64,000 nt of DNA from assembly GCA_035545855.1 (NCBI GenBank), contig DASZXK010000157.1, positions 1-64,000 on the forward strand, written 5' to 3'. The stretch comes from DASZVB01 sp035545855. GTDB lineage: Bacteria > Myxococcota_A > Polyangia > Polyangiales > Polyangiaceae. The notes below the pieces were generated by a model. That model had not been told where the DNA came from. It did no database searches and saw only the letters and a program-made list of their open reading frames with translations. A program made the position numbers and the translations under genes. Positions 60,760 to 64,000 of the stretch are shown one piece after another (position 1 is the first letter of the stretch; each line of letters opens with the position of its first letter).

Positions 60760-63700
60760 ATGCGAACCCCCCCGGCGTTGCTCGGCGTCCTTCAAGCGGC
60801 GCTGCTCTCCATCCTCGTCTTCCTGGGGGCGGTGGGGTGCGAGGAGTCGGGGACCGGGGTCTCCCAGCTCGGCGGTCCGGGTCCTGCCGCGTGCATCGAC
60901 GCGGACGGGGACGGCTTCGGCATCGGGTGCCCCGCGGGCGCCGACTGCAACGATCAGGACCCGAGCGTCAAGGACGGCTGCTACCGGTGCGTGACCCCGG
61001 ATGACGGCTGCCCGTGCACCGACGAAGGGCAGATGATCCCGTGCGGCGACGTGAGCGCCGTCACGGGCGATCAGGTGAGCTGCGTGACCGGTCGGAGGAG
61101 CTGCGTCTCCGGCAAGTGGGGCGCGTGCTCCGCCGACACGATGAGCACGCTCACGCTCACGCCGGACGAGCTCCGGCGCATGACGGTCGACACGAACCCG
61201 ATCCCTTGTGTCTCGAACCCGTGCGACCCGTTCTGCAAGCACTTCCTCAAGCCGCCGATGCCCGACGTGCCGCCCTCTACGGGGCTCATCGTCGGGGGCG
61301 ACGGCGGCGTCGTCACGATCCGGAACCCGTACGTCGGGAGCGGCACGAAGAACCCCGGGGACGCCTGCACGGACGGCTGGGAATGCACGACCGGGGTCTG
61401 CACCTCGGGCACGTGCCAGGCGAGCACCTGCACCGACGGCGTCCAGAACGGCACGGAGACGGCCATCGACTGCGGCGGCGCCTCCTGCACGTCGTGCGCG
61501 GACGGCGCGACGTGCCTCGCCGCGAGCGACTGCTTCAGCCAGATGTGCACGGGCGGCATCTGCCAGACCCCGACGTGCGTCGACGGCATCCGGAACGGCA
61601 ACGAGGGTGACGTCGACTGCGGCGGGTCGAGCTGCGGCAAGTGTGGGGACACGAAGACCTGCTACGCGGACACGGATTGCGTCTCCACGTTCTGCAAGAC
61701 GGGCATCTGCACCCAGCCAATCTGCGCCGACGGTGCCAAGAACGGGCCGGAGACGGACATCGACTGCGGCGGCGGGACGTGCCCGAAGTGCACGGACGGC
61801 CTCGGCTGCGCCTCCCTCACGGACTGCGTGAGCGGCGTCTGCACGGGCTCGGTCTGCCAGGTGCCGACGTGCGCGGACGGCGTGAAGAACGCGACGGAAG
61901 GCGACGTCGACTGCGGCGGCGCGTGCCCCACCAAGTGCGGCAACGGGAAGACGTGTGCCGCCGGCACGGACTGCTCGTCCGGTTTCTGCGGCGGCACGGG
62001 GACCTGCGCCGCGGCGACCTGCGGGGACGGCTTCCTGAACGGGACGGAGACGGCCGTCGACTGCGGCGGCGCCTCGTGCCCGAAATGCGGCAACAACGGC
62101 TCCTGCCTCGCGAACTCGGACTGCTGGAGCGGCGTCTGCTTCGCCGGCGTCTGCCAGGCGCCGACCTGCGCCGACGGCGTGAAGAACAGCATCGAGGGCG
62201 ACGTCGACTGCGGCGGCTCGTGTCCCGGCGCCTGTCTCCTCGGCCAGGCTTGCTTCACGAACACGGACTGTGGGACCGGCTACTGCAAGGCGGGCATCTG
62301 CACGAACGCCGCCTGCAACGACGGCGCGAAGAACGGAACGGAAACGGGCGTCGACTGCGGCGGCGGCGGTTGCGGTACCTGCCCGAACGGCGAGGGCTGC
62401 CTCGCTTCCTCGGACTGCTGGAGCGGGGTCTGCACCGCGAACGTCTGCGCCGCGCCCACGTGCAGCGATGGCGTCGCGAACGGCACCGAAGGCGACGTCG
62501 ACTGCGGTGGGACGTGCGCGAAGTGCGGCAACGCGAAGAGCTGCCACGCGAACGCCGACTGCACGAGCGGCGTGTGCGGAGCGGGCACGTGCGTGCCGCC
62601 GGGCTGCGCCAACGGCTACCTGGACGGCCTCGAGACCGCCGTCGACTGCGGCGGCGGCACCTGCCCCGCGTGCGGGACGGGCGGCGCCTGCCTCGCGAAC
62701 ACGGACTGCTACAGCAAGAAGTGCACGGGAGGCTTCTGCGCCGCCTCGGCTTGCAACGACGGCATCCAGAACGGCTCCGAGGGCGACATCGATTGTGGCG
62801 GGTCCTGCGCCACCAAGTGCGCCGTCGGAAAGGCGTGCACGTCGAACGCGGACTGCTCCACGGCGGTCTGCAAGTCCGGGGTCTGCGTCACGGCCGGGTG
62901 CGCGAACGGCGCCATCGACGGCACGGAGACGGCCGTCGACTGCGGCGGCGGGTCGTGCCCCGCATGCGGCAATGGCGGGACGTGCGTCGCGGCGAGCGAC
63001 TGCTGGAGCTCGGTGTGCTCGGGTTCGCCCGCGACGTGCCAGGTTCCGACCTGCGCCGACGGCGTCAAGAACGGCACGGAGGGGGACCAGGACTGCGGCG
63101 GCGCCTGCGGCACGAAGTGCACGAACGGCAAGACCTGCTACGTGAACGCGGACTGCGCGTCCGGGTTCTGCGGTGCCGGCATCTGCAGCGTGCCCGGCTG
63201 CAACGACGGCTTCAAGAACGGGACGGAGACCGGCGTCGACTGCGGCGGCGGTTCTTGCCCCGTGTGCGGCACCGGCGGCGGTTGCACGGCAGCGTCCGAC
63301 TGCTGGAGCCAGATCTGCACGGCCGGAGCTTGCGCCGCGCCGAGCTGCACGGACACGAAGCGGAACGGCACCGAAGGGGACGTCGACTGCGGCGGGACGT
63401 GCGCCGGCAAGTGCGCCACCGGCAAGACCTGTTACGTGAACGCCGACTGCACGTCCGGCCTCTGCGGCTCGGGCGTCTGCACGAACACCGGCTGCTCGAA
63501 CCTCTTCAAGGACGGGACGGAGACGGACGTCGACTGCGGCGGCGCGAGCTGCCCGAAGTGCGGCACGAACGGAGCCTGCACGGCCGCGAGCGACTGCTAC
63601 TCGGGCGTCTGCCTCGCGAACAAGTGCCAGGCGCCGACGTGTTCGGACACGAAGAAGAACGGGACGGAGGGTGACGTCGACTGCGGCGGCACTTGCTCCA

Positions 63701-64000
63701 AGTGCGCGAACGGCAAGGGCTGCTACGCGAACGCGGATTGCACGTCCGGCTTCTGCAAGACGGGCGTCTGCACCGCGCCCGCGTGCAACGACGGCGCGAA
63801 GAACGGCACGGAGACGGACGTCGACTGCGGCGGTGCGAGCTGCTCGAAGTGCGGCACCGGCGCCGTCTGCACGGCGGCGAGCGACTGCGTGAGCGGCGTC
63901 TGCACGGGCGGACTCTGCAAGGCGCCGCTCTGCACGGACGGCATCAAGAACGGCACCGAGACCGCCGTCGACTGCGGCGGCGGCACCTGCAACAAGTGCG
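60760..64000 (+). CDS. giant Cys-rich repeat lipoprotein (continues beyond window)
   Basis: 1080 codons with no stop inside the window; the 3' end is missing. MRTPPALLGVLQ starts a signal that ends in AVGC (Cys27). Then a metal-binding-like segment (ACIDADGDGFGIGCPAGADCNDQDP), as seen in MopE-like and other myxobacterial surface proteins, and a Cys-bearing domain to residue ~220. From base 61429 the protein is an array of at least 18 repeats of ~49 residues: C-x-DG-x2-NG-x-E-x3-DCGG-x2-C-x2-C-x-[DN]-x-x-x-C-x4-DC-x-S-x2-C-x2-G-x-C. Each has eight Cys. Odd copies read NGTET-x-VDCGG and even ones NGTEGDVDCGG in almost strict alternation. The role is probably surface display or adhesion. Homologues are sometimes annotated with an unrelated enzyme name. 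Confidence 0.9.
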   Translation, partial: MRTPPALLGVLQAALLSILVFLGAVGCEESGTGVSQLGGPGPAACIDADGDGFGIGCPAGADCNDQDPSVKDGCYRCVTPDDGCPCTDEGQMIPCGDVSAVTGDQVSCVTGRRSCVSGKWGACSADTMSTLTLTPDELRRMTVDTNPIPCVSNPCDPFCKHFLKPPMPDVPPSTGLIVGGDGGVVTIRNPYVGSGTKNPGDACTDGWECTTGVCTSGTCQASTCTDGVQNGTETAIDCGGASCTSCADGATCLAASDCFSQMCTGGICQTPTCVDGIRNGNEGDVDCGGSSCGKCGDTKTCYADTDCVSTFCKTGICTQPICADGAKNGPETDIDCGGGTCPKCTDGLGCASLTDCVSGVCTGSVCQVPTCADGVKNATEGDVDCGGACPTKCGNGKTCAAGTDCSSGFCGGTGTCAAATCGDGFLNGTETAVDCGGASCPKCGNNGSCLANSDCWSGVCFAGVCQAPTCADGVKNSIEGDVDCGGSCPGACLLGQACFTNTDCGTGYCKAGICTNAACNDGAKNGTETGVDCGGGGCGTCPNGEGCLASSDCWSGVCTANVCAAPTCSDGVANGTEGDVDCGGTCAKCGNAKSCHANADCTSGVCGAGTCVPPGCANGYLDGLETAVDCGGGTCPACGTGGACLANTDCYSKKCTGGFCAASACNDGIQNGSEGDIDCGGSCATKCAVGKACTSNADCSTAVCKSGVCVTAGCANGAIDGTETAVDCGGGSCPACGNGGTCVAASDCWSSVCSGSPATCQVPTCADGVKNGTEGDQDCGGACGTKCTNGKTCYVNADCASGFCGAGICSVPGCNDGFKNGTETGVDCGGGSCPVCGTGGGCTAASDCWSQICTAGACAAPSCTDTKRNGTEGDVDCGGTCAGKCATGKTCYVNADCTSGLCGSGVCTNTGCSNLFKDGTETDVDCGGASCPKCGTNGACTAASDCYSGVCLANKCQAPTCSDTKKNGTEGDVDCGGTCSKCANGKGCYANADCTSGFCKTGVCTAPACNDGAKNGTETDVDCGGASCSKCGTGAVCTAASDCVSGVCTGGLCKAPLCTDGIKNGTETAVDCGGGTCNKC
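61429..64000 (+). repeat. array of ~147-bp coding repeats, at least 18 copies
   Basis: The DCGG core lies at about 61470, 61617, 61764, 61914, 62061, 62208, 62355, 62502, 62646, 62793, 62940, 63093, 63240, 63387, 63534, 63681, 63828 and 63972. Spacing is 144-153 bp. The DNA similarity is strong enough that several other frames and the antisense strand stay open for long stretches; those are shadows. The last copy breaks the two-type alternation. Confidence 0.9.

Noticed and set aside
61641..63674. 677-codon open frame in another forward frame inside the Cys array
   Set aside because: Repeat-driven shadow; the real frame starts at 60760 with a signal peptide and keeps the Cys and DCGG pattern without interruption.

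Overview
The window is a continuous 64 kb stretch of chromosome from a very GC-rich Gram-negative bacterium. G+C is roughly two thirds or more by eye, and third codon positions are almost all G or C. The gene content fits Myxococcota, most probably the Polyangiales side: many Cys-rich lipoproteins with Dickkopf-like or DCGG repeats, a MoxR/DUF58/von Willebrand (VWA) operon with a Gly-rich coiled-coil protein, a response regulator with a histone-H1-like tail, PilZ and diguanylate cyclase genes, and a plant-type glutamate-cysteine ligase. This taxonomic guess rests on gene style, not on a marker alignment. I saw no rRNA, tRNA, insertion sequence, CRISPR array, integrase or phage gene, so this looks like core chromosome rather than an island.

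Layout. 1-2.2 kb: Tol-Pal envelope operon (tolQ, tolR, a TonB/TolA-like gene running off the left edge, and a Pal-like lipoprotein). 2.4-3.9 kb: a tightly overlapped operon of three unknown genes, including a small 19-Cys protein. 4.1-9.5 kb: branched-chain aminotransferase, a lipoprotein, a GT-C glycosyltransferase-like membrane protein, a PpiD/SurA-like foldase and an unknown protein. 9.6-14.6 kb: PilZ protein, DinG-type helicase, GAF-GGDEF diguanylate cyclase and a metallo-beta-lactamase-fold protein. 14.6-15.7 kb: receiver domain with a Lys/Ala/Pro tail. 15.9-24.5 kb: coiled-coil membrane protein, MoxR ATPase, DUF58 protein and two large membrane VWA proteins. 24.5-31.6 kb: Cys-rich lipoprotein, glutamate-cysteine ligase, a 19-bp tandem repeat, acyl-CoA dehydrogenase, a membrane protein with a helix-hairpin-helix-like tail and two unknown genes. 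31.7-34 kb: groES-groEL behind a CIRCE operator.

34-46 kb: lipoproteins, an MBOAT acyltransferase pair, polysaccharide deacetylase, serine-hydrolase lipoprotein, sensor kinase, a second diguanylate cyclase, a HAD phosphatase, a flavin-reductase-like protein and a VWA lipoprotein. 46-54.2 kb: a leftward run of two Hsp70-like chaperones (one with a DUF3731-type extension), a DUF2760 protein, a PQQ-propeller/HEAT lipoprotein and a secreted HEAT protein. 54.3-60.6 kb: Nudix hydrolase and NAD kinase, a DUF362 protein, a Cys-rich lipoprotein, a cyclophilin-membrane fusion and a multi-spanning membrane protein. 60.8-64 kb: a giant Cys-rich repeat lipoprotein that is still open at the right edge and carries at least 18 copies of a ~49-residue motif.

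Many neighbours share 4-bp ATGA/GTGA/TTGA overlaps, which indicates translationally coupled operons. The main themes are envelope maintenance and protein folding (Tol-Pal, PpiD-like, cyclophilin, GroE, Hsp70 pair, MoxR/VWA), c-di-GMP signalling (two cyclases with I-sites and a PilZ receptor) and secreted or lipid-anchored Cys-rich surface proteins. The most unusual items are the receiver-histone tail fusion, the 19-Cys protein operon, the Hsp70/Hsp70/DUF2760 module with a 16-bp perfect hairpin inside it, and the alternating two-type repeat array at the right edge.
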